Origin: Mesostigma viride
Lineage: Eukaryota > Streptophyta > Mesostigmatophyceae > Mesostigmatales > Mesostigmataceae
DNA length: 27,500 nucleotides
Assembly (NCBI GenBank): GCA_009746045.1
Contig: RPFO01001090.1
Coordinates: 1 to 27,500, forward strand
Reading direction: 5' to 3'
This document shows positions 19,164 through 27,500 of the stretch, in pieces. Positions within the stretch are counted from its first letter, which is position 1. Each line of letters opens with the position of its first letter. Below the pieces are notes generated by a model. That model was given only the letters and a program-made list of their open reading frames with translations, ran no database searches and had not been told where the DNA came from. The translations under genes and the position numbers were made by a program.

Positions 19164-19168
19164 GCAAG
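19164..19168. repeat. Target-site duplication, right (GCAAG)
   Basis: Second copy of GCAAG; see 11330-11334. Confidence 0.95.
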
Positions 19169-19416
19169 GGCCAGGCATGGTGGTGGATTTGGACTGGGTG
19201 CATAATAGGCGGGTGAAGGTGCACTGGGAGCATAGGGACTATCTCATCCCGTGGGATAAGGTGTATCGGTACAAGGCGTCCGATGCCCAGGTCCAGGCGG
19301 CCAAGGAGCACAGCCGCCAGCTCGGTTGGGATGTGGATAGCCGGCCGGCCAAGCGGTACAACTGCTACGTCCTGCATGGCTATGCTCAGATTACTTGCCC
19401 ACGCCCCTTGTTATGA
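19169..19416 (+). pseudogene. Outer integrase, C-terminal part after the insertion
   Basis: Continues the frame of the integrase interrupted at 11334. It encodes the rest of the SH3-like domain (MVVDLDWVHNRRVKVHWEHR, then IPWDKVYRYK), which lines up with the inner element's VVTQVDEASHACLVSMEDEP and HRLSWSYVKP. The frame ends with TGA at 19414-19416. No protease, reverse transcriptase or RNase H of the outer element follows, so its 3' half is missing or lies outside the window. Confidence 0.8.
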
Positions 19417-19543
19417 TATGCTCACATGGGTCTTATTGCACCCACAGATCTTGCCGGATCGTTTATCGGGTCCGATTGCAGCTGTGGCATGCCTCTGGCA
19501 TGAAGGAGAAAGGGGGTCTCTGCCCTTTCTTCCTGTTGTGCAC

Positions 19544-19646
19544 TAAGTAAGTAAGTAAGTACTTGCGTGTCATGCGCAAAGGCATGCCACGGAGTACTAT
19601 GCTAATCTCATTAGAAAAATAATTACACAAAAGTTTAAACAAATAG
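19544..19646 (-). mobile_element. LINE 3' fragment with TSD, minus strand
   Basis: An AAGT tail followed by about 100 bp of the family 3' untranslated region. Flanked by TTGTGCAC at 19536-19543 and 19647-19654, an 8-bp target-site duplication. This is one of the shortest copies here and close in sequence to the copy at 5597. Confidence 0.9.
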
Positions 19647-19654
19647 TTGTGCAC

Positions 19655-19902
19655 ACAGAGGGATTAAAAGCACTTCGGTGCTCCGTGACTCCCCATGCAA
19701 CGGGAGCACGAGTTTAATTAATTAATTAATTACGTGGGCGGCCGGGTATAAGTGAGCGCTGTGTGGCGTGCACGCCGGGCAAGGCTAACCTTTGGGCCTT
19801 GGGGCTTCAGGGGCCGTGGGGGGGTGGCGTGCGGGACTGCGGGACTGAGGGCGCGGCGCGGCGGGCAAACGGGTGGCGTACCCGGCGCGCGCATTAACTT
19901 TG
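19655..19902. other. Unassigned, GC-rich with a TTAA run
   Basis: Holds an AATT/TTAA simple repeat at 19713-19731 and GC-rich low-complexity sequence (GCGCGGCGCGGCGGGC near 19850). No gene seen. Confidence 0.5.
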
Positions 19903-20086
19903 GTTGACCAGCGAATCTGTTATCGCTCGTAACATTGTGCGGAACCTTAGAAGCCGAGTGGCAAAAGGTTTCCGCACAACAATATCCTGACTAAAACCTA
20001 GCCTCTTGCATGGGCGAAGACGAATCACTAGGCTCGGAACACCCGCAAATATGAATATGAATAGTATGAGCGCAAGTGGCGCTGAT
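19903..20086. repeat. Hairpin repeat family, copy B
   Basis: Shares GGTTGACCAGCGA, TATCGCT, AACATTGTGCGGAACCTTAG and GTGGCAAAAGGTTTCCGCAC with copy C at 22032-22200, and CGAATCACTA and GCTCGGAACA with copy A. AGCGA/TCGCT and TTGTGCGGAA/TTTCCGCACAA can pair as nested hairpins. Its 3' side runs into ATATGAATATGAAT, the hexamer that is greatly expanded at 21697. Confidence 0.7.
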
Positions 20087-20315
20087 ATGGATATCTATCT
20101 GTGCTCGATCCGCGTCCGCATGATAGACAAGGAGAAATGGGCTGCCGTCTGCGATAAGTGACCTTCCTTAGGGGCATTCTCCTGTTTTCTCCCCTTGCAC
20201 GGGCCCCGCGGCCCATTGCTAGAATGCAGGGTAGGAGTCCACAGGTGCAGGTTCTAATTGCCCCTGAGGCCATAGCCGCTACACTAACACCTCGTCTGCC
20301 ACTACAGTAGAGGCC

Positions 20316-20812
20316 CGGGCCGAGCTCTACTGCGAGCTCCCTCTTGTCACCCATACCATCCGACACCGCCGCCTCCTCTTTGCCGGCCATCTTGCCCGCA
20401 CAGACCAGGTGAATACCGATGTGGGCCCTGCCGGGGGGCTTAAGACGGGCCAACCAGGTAGACACCTCCTCCTATGGCAGGGTCCCCTTGTCCCATCGCA
20501 ACCCACTGGCAGACTTGCGCGCGCCGGGCACCGGCGCGGCGCGACCCGGACCTATGTGACACAACTGCTTGAAGATGCAGGGCTTCTGGGACTATCCGTA
20601 CTCCGCGCCCGCATGATTGACAAGGAGAAATGGGATAAGCACCTCCCCGAGGGGTATGCTCCTGTTTTCTCCCCACGGGCCCCGCGGCCCGTTGCTAGCC
20701 AGGGTAGAAGTCCGCAGGTGGAGGTTATTGGTCCTGAGGATAGCCGCTACACTACCGCCTCGTCTGCCATTACAGTAGAGGACAGCGCGGATGAGGATTA
20801 CATCCCCATCTA
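20316..20812 (+). pseudogene. LINE ORF2 C-terminus, best-kept fragment
   Basis: Post-RT region of a LINE ORF: ELYCELPLVTHTIRHRRLLF, AGHLARTDQVNTDVGPAGGL, then LLEDAGLLGLSVLRARMIDK, a Pro/Arg-rich stretch, and EDSADEDYIPI before TAG at 20811-20813. One frame is open from about 20409 to the stop; the first block is in another frame, so an indel lies near 20400. The basic -RRLLFAGHLAR- block is typical of the region after the thumb in RTE/CR1-like LINEs. The endonuclease and catalytic RT domains were lost by 5' truncation. Confidence 0.65.
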
Positions 20813-20927
20813 GTGCTTAACGGTTGGGGGATGATGCAGACGATATTTGTTTAAACTTTTGTGTAATTGTTTTTCTAATGAGATTAGCATAGTACTCCGT
20901 GGCATGCCTTTGCGCATGACACGCAAG

Positions 20928-20999
<72 letters not shown>
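20928..20999 (+). repeat. (TTAC)n tail of nested LINE
   Basis: About 18 units of TTAC directly follow the 3' untranslated region (GACACGCAAG). Pure repeat, consistent with a young tail. Confidence 0.95.
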
Positions 21000-21003
<4 letters not shown>

Positions 21004-21165
21004 GTAGAGGACAGCTAGCTCAGATGAGGATTATATCCCCCTCTAGTGACTATGAGGTTGGGGCATGATGCAGACGATATTTGTAACTTTCGTGTACTTA
21101 TTTTTTTTCCTGATGAGATTAGCGAAGTATACTCCGTGGCATGTCCATGCGCATGACACGCAAGG

Positions 21166-21248
21166 ACTTACTTACTTACTTACTTACATACTTGCTTACT
21201 TACTTACATACTTACTTACTTACTTACATACTTACATACATACTTACA

Positions 21249-21310
<62 letters not shown>

Positions 21311-21659
21311 CATACATACATACATACATACATACATACATACATACATACATACATACATACATACATACATACATACATACATACATACATACATACA
21401 TACATACATACATACATACATACATACATACATACATACATACATACATACATACATACATACATACATACATACATACATACATACATACATACATACA
21501 TACATACATACATACATACATACATACATACATACATACATACATACATACATACATACATACATACATACTTACTTACTTACTTACTTAGTTACATACT
21601 TACATTATTACTTACATTATTACTTACATACTTATACATACTTACAAACTTACTTACTT
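21166..21659 (+). repeat. (TTAC)n/(TACA)n expanded LINE tail
   Basis: Begins as TTAC units after GACACGCAAGGAC. It becomes a mixture of TTAC and TACA, then a pure TACA block of about 72 units (about 21283-21570), then TTAC and ATTAC variants again. Frames encoding Tyr-Ile-His-Thr or Tyr-Val-Cys-Met repeats on either strand are products of the repeat. Confidence 0.95.
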
Positions 21660-21696
21660 ATGGATAAGAATATGAGCGCAACACGGTGGCGCTGAT

Positions 21697-21930
21697 ATGA
21701 ATATGAATATGAATATGAATATGAATATGAATATGAATATGAATATGAATATGAATATGAATATGAATATGAATATGAATATGAATATGAATATGAATAT
21801 GAATATGAATATGAATATGAATATGAATATGAATATGAATATGAATATGAATATGAATATGAATATGAATATGAATATGAATATGAATATGAATATGAAT
21901 ATGAATATGAATATGAATATGAATATGAAT
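21697..21930. repeat. (ATGAAT)39 microsatellite
   Basis: Thirty-nine uninterrupted hexamer units. Shorter ATGAAT runs lie beside hairpin copy B (20051-20064), so this is likely the tail of that repeat family expanded. Confidence 0.97.
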
Positions 21931-22200
21931 AACAATGGGCGCCGCGGGTGTCAAATTGGGGGGAAACAATTCATCTCCGAGTGCATGGATTCGAACCTGT
22001 GCCTCGAAGGGACATATAGTAGATCTGAAACAGGTTAGTATTGTGCGGCCGGAAGCCTTTTGCCACTGCGCATTAGCTTTGGTTGACCAGCGAGTGATTA
22101 TCGCTGGTAATATTGTGCGGAACCTTAGAAGCTGTGGCAAAAGGTTTCCGCACAATATTAACCTGAGTCACTAACTAGACCCTGTTTTGGGCTCAGTGCA
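21931..22200 (-). repeat. B-box SINE-like segment plus hairpin copy C
   Basis: GGATTCGAACC at 21987-21997 (B box on the minus strand) is followed by inverted arms. AGGTTAGTATTGTGCGG...CCTTTTGCCAC (22032-22066) faces GTGGCAAAAGG...CCGCACAATATTAACCT (22132-22163). Inside lie ACCAGCGA/TCGCTGGT, and TAATATTGTGCGGAA/TTCCGCACAATATTA at 22108/22160. On the minus strand the order B box then ATTCAT tail fits a SINE with a hexamer tail. No A box was found. Confidence 0.55.
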
Positions 22201-22232
22201 GGCGAAGCCAGCGCGGCGGGTCACTAGTGCTG

Positions 22233-22245
22233 AAGTAAGCAAGTT

Positions 22246-22317
<72 letters not shown>

Positions 22318-22421
22318 GGTACTTGCGTGTCATGCGCATGGGCATGCCACGGAGCACTATATGCTAAGCTCATTAGAAAAATGAATACACGAAAGTTACA
22401 AATATCGTCTGCATCATGCCC
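22233..22421 (-). mobile_element. LINE 3' fragment with long AAGT tail, minus strand
   Basis: An AAGT array (22233-22320, about 20 units with a few changes) followed by the family 3' untranslated region up to GCATCATGCCC. No target duplication was recognised, so the right edge may be altered. Confidence 0.85.
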
Positions 22422-22734
22422 GGCGCCCAACAAAGAGAGCATACACCATGCTGAACCCAAGGTGGTTCAGCACGAGATTGGGTTAGGACTGACCATGCAG
22501 ATCTGGTTGTAATTGATTAGGCTGTCCGTCACAGATCATATGTAAGTTAGGGTTAAGTTACATAAACTCTGGCCAGCCATTGTTGGCGGCTGACCATGCA
22601 GCAGTACATATGCCAACTTATCCTAATGCCAAGGTGTCTCGTCGTCCATTCGTGAGCCATTTGGCATTCGCCCACTGCATTCTGTACCCACCTGGCACGG
22701 TCAGAGCGGCACTAACTCCCACGACGAGTGGACC
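22422..22734. other. Unassigned region
   Basis: No gene or repeat was recognised. A short inverted pair, GCTGAACC and GGTTCAGC, lies near 22450-22470. Confidence 0.4.
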
Positions 22735-22739
22735 CCTGG

Positions 22740-23352
22740 AGTTAATGTAAAGGATTTACGTTATAGGTGGATAGAGATTGTTACGCTCTTTCCAACGGCA
22801 CCTTGAACGCCTCATTTGGTTACGGGACGTAAAAGTTATGACGTTCCTAGGCTGTGCCGACAGTACCCGGCGCGCCACTGTGGGCGCGTACGGACACAGG
22901 ATGTACAAGTGTCACTTTGATAGTCCGCAGGACGTTGACAGGACTTGTACAGGACTTGATGGTCAATTGATAGGTAGGCGTGCTGTAGCGCGCCAGGACC
23001 TATGAGACAATTGATGCTGAGTAATGTACGGATAGGTCCACAGGACTAGCCGTATGGACAATTGATAGATCTGCGCGCCAAAGGCGTGCCAGAGTCTGTG
23101 GGATCAATTGATTGACAGTTCAGCTGTGACAGTGCAGCTGAGTACTTGGACGCGTCCCTAGCAAGTTATATGTGTGACTTGGTAGCACCAGGACGCTAGC
23201 TCTTGCGTGCACGTTCTCTTGGCACTGCGACCTTGTCGTCTGTGCTGCGTGCAGCCTTGGAAGTGACGTGACTTACGTCTGTGTTTCCATCATTCTAATA
23301 AAGGCAACATTCCTGCAAGAGCCATGGCGATCTTCGGCATTCACTCACAACT
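22740..23352 (+). mobile_element. Solo LTR of the inner-element family
   Basis: About 613 bp, colinear with the 617-bp LTRs and sharing the CAATTGAT repeats, TATA region and AATAAA, but with scattered substitutions and small indels, so it is older. It is flanked by CCTGG at 22735-22739 and 23353-23357. The duplication around a single LTR shows an insertion followed by LTR-LTR recombination. It begins AGTTAATG and ends TCACAACT, confirming the unusual ends. Confidence 0.95.
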
Positions 23353-23445
23353 CCTGGGAATGGGCTGCTGCCATCTAGCTCCACGTACCCTCCGCAACGA
23401 TGCTGCCATGGGAGTGGACAATATTTCACCGGAGGTGGTTAACCC

Positions 23446-23486
23446 TTAGTCGGGAAACTACCCGACCTGTCGGGTAGTTTGACTAA
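23446..23486. repeat. Subterminal hairpin of the DNA transposon
   Basis: AAACTACCCGAC and GTCGGGTAGTTT pair perfectly (12 bp) around a 2-base loop. An outer TTAGTC/GACTAA stem extends it with a GGG bulge. The terminal repeat's GTCGGG motif is repeated here, as expected of transposase-binding subterminal repeats. The right end lacks such a hairpin. Confidence 0.85.
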
Positions 23487-23751
23487 CGGTCGAATTTCGC
23501 GCCGCGCCGTGAGCGCCGCGTCACTTGTGACGGATGTCAGTGGTCCGGTGGGTCCAGGGAACTTAGGGACGAGGGTGGTGCATAGGTTTGGGGGTAATAT
23601 TCGCCATAGCCTGGTAATTACAACGTGCATTGAGCAGGTATCACGTGACTTTGGCGGGAAATTTTCACTCGCGCGCGCGCGTAACTAGATATGGCTGCCA
23701 GCATGCCGTTCTCACGGAAATTTTGCGTGTCGAGGCTAGAAACGGTTCAGA
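23487..23751. other. Left arm of the piggyBac-like element
   Basis: No gene recognised. It contains a GCGCGCGCGCG run near 23672-23682. A 66-codon frame (23630-23830) crosses into the nested LTR and is not considered real. Confidence 0.5.
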
Positions 23752-23756
23752 ATTTC

Positions 23757-24397
23757 TGTCAGGGGTGAAGTTCACCCTGTGTGCCCAACTGCCTGCCGTT
23801 AATATATTTCATATAGGCCATCCATTGTAAACGGAGGTATTAGGGTTGCGTCCCTAATAATCGCACCCGCCTGCCGTATTTGTGGCCATAATTAATATCG
23901 GCAGAGTATTATGCAGTGTTGGGGCAGTGAGCACGTGTCATGTTACGGCTCATGATTTGGTCACGGAGTGACTAAGATATTAGTGCCGAAGCTACGAGAA
24001 CCGGCACATTATATCAAGACTTGTACGTTCAGGGTCCTACGACCTATAGCTAGCGTACTATTCAGTCGTACTACTCGACTAGAGAGTGTTAACGGAATCT
24101 GGCTAGCGTAACGCATTCTCAGCACATTTCAGATAAGCTACGCAATCTTTGTGCCAGCCTGTCGAGCACTCACTCTTTGTGCACCTTTGTGCATAAGAGG
24201 AAGACGCAACCTACGTTGCACTTACCTAAGGTCTGAGCCATGAGTTATGGCTGACGCTTATGGTCCCCACCCGGGAGCCACATCATGGTTTTGGTGGACA
24301 AACGGTGGTAGTCCGGGATTTAATATGCAATGATAATAAAGCGTAATCTTTAATTGTCACTATCGTTTTCGACCTACAAGTCTCAATATTTCTGACA
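23757..24397 (+). repeat. Left LTR of the TRIM-like element
   Basis: 641 bp with TG...CA ends and a 6-bp terminal inverted repeat (TGTCAG/CTGACA). AATAAA at 24335-24340; an ATTATATC stretch near 24010 may be the TATA box. Confidence 0.93.
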
Positions 24398-25261
24398 CGA
24401 AACCATTACAGAAAAACCTTAGGGTTAAGATGAAGAACGTGACATGCTACGAATTAGCGAGATACGCAAGTAACGTCATGGAATATTACCCGGAAGTTCG
24501 CGGCATTGTTGTTGGCAAGCCGCACACTCGGCCTGGAAGTGGCCAGTCGGCCGCGGCCTACAGAGCCGCTGGGCCATATATTTCCTGATTCCAGCAAAAG
24601 CACCAGATTTCGTGAGTGCAGCTGCGGCAGACATGCCGATTGAAGGCTGGCGCTACAGAAGATCCAAGTTCAATCCATGCCAGGAGCGAACGTGAGCCGA
24701 AAATGAGCTTTGTGGTTATCTTTTTTTGGGTGCGGTTGGAAGGCGCTGTTTCGCTCGAGTTTTAAGTGCTCGATCTTTATGCGAATTGAGCCGGCGGCAT
24801 CGGGGATCCCGGAGCCGAGAAGCCAGCGCTGTCTATGGAAATGAAGAGGTCGGAATTTTTTGATTCCGATGCCCTTTTTGGTTATTGCTTATCCTTTTGA
24901 AAGCATGGGGGGGGGCGCATTGTGCCCCGCGTTGGCATGCTTGTGCATGTCTTAATTCTCCTTTATGTTCATGCCCAATGGGTACATTGGTTCATCGTGA
25001 TCAAGCTTCCTGGGTAAGGGGAATGTGCTGGTTATCATACCTAGCAAGTCCTACCAACTACCCAACAAGGGGGGCATTTTGATACCATTGGATTTACCAG
25101 AGCGTGTACCGGCTTAAGTTGAACAAGGGGTGTGTGAGAGCCAGTTTATACCTGGCTGCCCCACCCAGCTTTTTAGGCTCTTGCCTGAATTGAGCGGGGA
25201 GAAACTTTTGGCCCTATTGTACCTGCATAGTGTCTTCACTTTAGGCATTGTGCAAGGGGGG
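24398..25261 (+). other. Interior of the TRIM-like element
   Basis: 864 bp without a recognisable gene. A 65-codon frame at 24885-25082 resembles nothing. The sequence after the left LTR (CGAAACCATTACAG) does not start with the TGG expected of a tRNA 3'-end primer site. The polypurine tract is at 25254-25261. Confidence 0.7.
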
Positions 25262-25902
25262 TGTCAGGGGTGAAGTTCACCCTGTGTGCCCAACTGCCTG
25301 CCGTTAATATATTTCATATAGGCCATCCATTGTAAACGGAGGTATTAGGGTTGCGTCCCTAATAATCGCACCCGCCTGCCGTATTTGTGGCCATAATTAA
25401 TATCGGCAGAGTATTATGCAGTGTTGGGGCAGTGAGCACGTGTCATGTTACGGCTCATGATTTGGTCACGGAGTGACTAAGATATTAGTGCCGAAGCTAC
25501 GAGAACCGGCACATTATATCAAGACTTGTACGTTCAGGGTCCTACGACCTATAGCTAGCGTACTATTCAGTCGTACTACTCGACTAGAGAGTGTTAACGG
25601 AATCTGGCTAGCGTAACGCATTCTCAGCACATTTCAGATAAGCTACGCAATCTTTGTGCCAGCCTGTCGAGCACTCACTCTTTGTGCACCTTTGTGCATA
25701 AGAGGAAGACGCAACCTACGTTGCACTTACCTAAGGTCTGAGCCATGAGTTATGGCTGACGCTTATGGTCCCCACCCGGGAGCCACATCATGGTTTTGGT
25801 GGACAAACGGTGGTAGTCCGGGATTTAATATGCAATGATAATAAAGCGTAATCTTTAATTGTCACTATCGTTTTCGACCTACAAGTCTCAATATTTCTGA
25901 CA
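25262..25902 (+). repeat. Right LTR of the TRIM-like element
   Basis: 641 bp, no difference from the left LTR noticed. AATAAA at 25840-25845. Confidence 0.93.
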
Positions 25903-25907
25903 ATTTC

Positions 25908-26923
25908 GCTCAGAATGACTTTGCGTGATTTTCGTAGGTCAGGCATGGCCAAACTTGTAGGATTGGGAAAATTCAGGTAGGAAAATACTGCCTTCTGGGT
26001 CGTCAGTGCCAGATGAGTAATCGCTTATCATATTTCCATTTTATCCTCGTGGCCGGGCAGTCTGCGCCAGCCCAAGCATCCAGATTTGGTACCGGATGTC
26101 CGCTGATGCGTTTGCTGGGAATGCGGACGCGTTGATAGGTAATATTTGAACGGAGCATCAACCTTGTAATCATAAAGGATGCATGCATGATGCGGCTATG
26201 GCGACCTATGCCTGTAAAGCAATGGTATGTGTGAGATATGAGGGTCCCGGCCAGTGGAATCCGGGCAGGACGTGAACGAGCCAGGTATGGCAACGTGTTT
26301 GCGTGTCCTTTGCAGCGGAATACGTCTCCCATGCATTATATTTGACGAGCTTTTTAGTGCACCTTTCAGCAAGCCTCCATGCCTGCTGTAAAGAGGGGTA
26401 TTAGCCCTGCAAGTGACCAGTTTATGGCATTTCTTTGGAGCATATCATTTCGTTAATGCAGGTAGGCAACATGTTTGTATTCCAGCACCTTTGGCAATCT
26501 TTTATAGCTTGCTATAATGCATTCTTGTATTGCATGTCTTAGATGGCTGTTTACGCGCGCGTAACCCACACACATATATGAGCACCTTATATAGGTCTAA
26601 TGGGTTATCCGGGTGGTCTGACCCAAGGAAAGCACCATTGGACTATCCAACTAAGTTGTCCAATGTTGTTGTTGAGGTTCCATACCCTCCCTGGGAAGTT
26701 AGGTGGGGGTTCACTTTTCCTTGGGGAAAAAAGATCGTCTTTTGTCCAAGTTTGACTGGAGCTATCATTCAAATGCTTCGATAAACCCGTGGTATTATTG
26801 CATATTCTGAAAGCCCTCGAAGTGTAGATACTCCTAGCATCTTGGTTGGGGGCATTTGGAGTTGTGGCCTGTGAGTTATGATTTTTCTCATTTTCAGGGG
26901 TCTGAAAGTGCCAAAAATGGTCC
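25908..26923. other. Right arm of the piggyBac-like element
   Basis: About 1 kb without a supported gene. There are open frames at 26003-26332 on the minus strand (109 codons) and 26530-26784 on the plus strand (84 codons), but neither shows a transposase motif that I recognise. Confidence 0.5.
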
Positions 26924-26940
26924 TCCCGACTAAGGGTTAA

Positions 26941-27483
26941 GATGCCTGAGCTTGAGCCTTTTCTCCGGGGGGGTTTGCGACCGGATTCTACGAGATGGCC
27001 TCACCCCGCTGTTGTCTTACAGGTTTCAGCTCCCAGTTACATGAGAATAATTAATTAATAATAATGTGCCGGTACTTAGCCGTTTTGTGTTTCGAGGCGT
27101 TTGGGATATTTCGATGCGTTGGGACTCAGCCATTGGAGGTTCGGCTGAATTTTGGCATGTGTGAGTTACGCCCCAGATTTTGGCTAGCTGTGCAGCGGTC
27201 CGGTGCTGAGGTATACATACAGACTGAGATTCTGGATACTGCCGGCGGGCGTGACAAGTGGCCGAATATTGGTGTGCGTCGATTGGTTGGTACTCGGCTG
27301 ATGTGTCGTAATGGAAATGTCAGAGGTTTGGTTGGTGCGTACTAGATGCGTTCCGGCCCAGGCTTACGCCGGTGCCTACATAGCGCCGTAGGCTAGCCTA
27401 GCCGCCTGACAGACCATGATGATCCAAAAGCCAGCATTGTCTTGCGGCGGTCCAACAGTTGTTGCTACTTAATTGCTGGCCAT
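26941..27483. other. Unassigned flank
   Basis: A 93-codon frame at 27064-27345 starting with ATG (MCRYLAVLCFEAFG) shows no recognisable domain. No repeat from elsewhere in the window was found here. Confidence 0.4.
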
Positions 27484-27500
27484 AAGTAAGTAAGTAAGTA
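27484..27500 (-). mobile_element. Start of another LINE tail (AAGT)n, cut by window end
   Basis: Four AAGT units at the very end match how each minus-strand LINE copy begins. The body would lie beyond the window. Confidence 0.5.

Larger units (their letters stand above)
20314..20999 (+). mobile_element. LINE nested in a LINE, with TSD
   Basis: A 5'-truncated copy starting at CCCGGGCCGAGCTC, ending in a TTAC tail, flanked by TACAGTAGAGG at 20303-20313 and 21000-21010 (10-11 bp, depending on a shared T). The duplicated sequence belongs to the older copy's own ORF end, which proves insertion into the same family. It is the best-preserved copy in the window. Confidence 0.9.
20094..21659 (+). mobile_element. 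LINE copy split by a nested LINE
   Basis: Segments 20094-20313 and 21011-21659 are one LINE insertion: the end of the ORF followed by the 3' untranslated region and its TTAC/TACA tail. It is flanked by ATGGATA at 20087-20093 and 21660-21666, a probable 7-bp target duplication, although the surrounding ATGAAT-like repeats make this less certain. A second copy (20314-20999) sits inside it. Confidence 0.75.
23757..25902 (+). mobile_element. Non-autonomous 2.1-kb LTR retrotransposon (TRIM-like)
   Basis: Two 641-bp direct repeats (23757-24397 and 25262-25902, offset 1,505 bp) read as identical, start TGTCAG and end CTGACA. They flank an 864-bp interior with no gag or pol. ATTTC occurs directly outside both ends (23752-23756 and 25903-25907), a 5-bp target duplication. 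AAGGGGGG precedes the right LTR as polypurine tract. The orientation follows from that tract and from AATAAA. It is larger than classical TRIMs and smaller than LARDs, and it is nested in the piggyBac-like element. Confidence 0.93.
23443..26936. mobile_element. piggyBac-like non-autonomous DNA transposon
   Basis: Perfect 13-bp terminal inverted repeats, CCCTTAGTCGGGA (23443-23455) and TCCCGACTAAGGG (26924-26936), are each bordered by TTAA (23439-23442 and 26937-26940). TTAA target duplication plus ends starting CCC are hallmarks of the piggyBac superfamily. Without the 2.15-kb LTR element nested inside, it is about 1.34 kb. No transposase with the DDD motifs was recognised, so it is probably mobilised in trans. 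Confidence 0.82.

Noticed and set aside
21065-21695. Tyr/Thr/His and Met/Tyr/Val/Cys repeat ORFs on both strands
   Set aside because: Products of the TTAC and TACA arrays.
21654-22155. Asn-Met, Ile-His and Ile-Phe repeat ORFs
   Set aside because: Products of the ATGAAT hexamer, open in all frames.
23757-25902. Segmental duplication or assembly duplication of 641 bp
   Set aside because: The copies have TG/CA ends, a 5-bp duplication outside and a polypurine tract before the right copy, which identifies them as LTRs.
26003-26332. Transposase ORF of the piggyBac-like element
   Set aside because: No piggyBac motif or DDD pattern could be recognised in the 109-codon frame.
27064-27345. Host gene at the right end
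   Set aside because: Single 93-codon frame without domain, intron signals or neighbours to support it.

Overview
No host gene could be supported in this window. It is a dense, layered cluster of eukaryotic transposable elements and simple repeats. The retrotransposon types, the LINE with a tetranucleotide tail, the C-rich and G-rich satellites and the mixed base composition suggest a nuclear genome of a green alga or another microbial eukaryote. That assignment is inference, because no marker gene is present.

Layout. 1-3486 is a C-rich satellite: five monomers of about 0.61-0.67 kb with a 1,277-bp dimeric higher-order period, running into about 51 copies of CCCTCG. 3487-8310 holds pieces of one LINE family in both orientations, a hairpin/B-box repeat, a 10-bp minisatellite and a decayed coiled-coil ORF. 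8949-11334 is the 5' part of a decayed Ty1/copia-like retrotransposon (gag, zinc knuckles, integrase). It is cut inside its integrase gene by a complete 7.8-kb LTR retrotransposon at 11335-19163, flanked by the 5-bp duplication GCAAG. The outer integrase resumes in frame at 19169. From 19544 to 22421 there are LINE copies, one inserted in another member of its own family, with long TTAC, TACA and ATGAAT arrays. 22740-23352 is a solo LTR of the same family as the complete element, with its own duplication, CCTGG. 23443-26936 is a piggyBac-like DNA element with TTAA on both sides and 13-bp terminal inverted repeats. A 2.1-kb non-autonomous LTR element at 23757-25902 (duplication ATTTC) sits inside it. 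The window ends in the AAGT tail of another LINE copy.

The complete inner element is the most interesting object. Its two 617-bp LTRs read as identical, so it is young. Its order is 5' LTR, an extra 236-residue ORF of unknown function, gag with a CCHC knuckle, an in-frame UGA followed by C, then integrase, a protease-like domain, reverse transcriptase and RNase H, and the 3' LTR. The extra ORF, the integrase-before-protease order, the UGA separating gag from an open pol frame, the AGTT...AACT LTR ends and the HGDD catalytic box all differ from textbook Ty1/copia elements. Four single-base frame breaks remain. At least three lie at or near short homopolymers, and they may be assembly errors or early decay.

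All coordinates and motifs come from reading the sequence by eye. Family names rest on motif recognition, not on a search.
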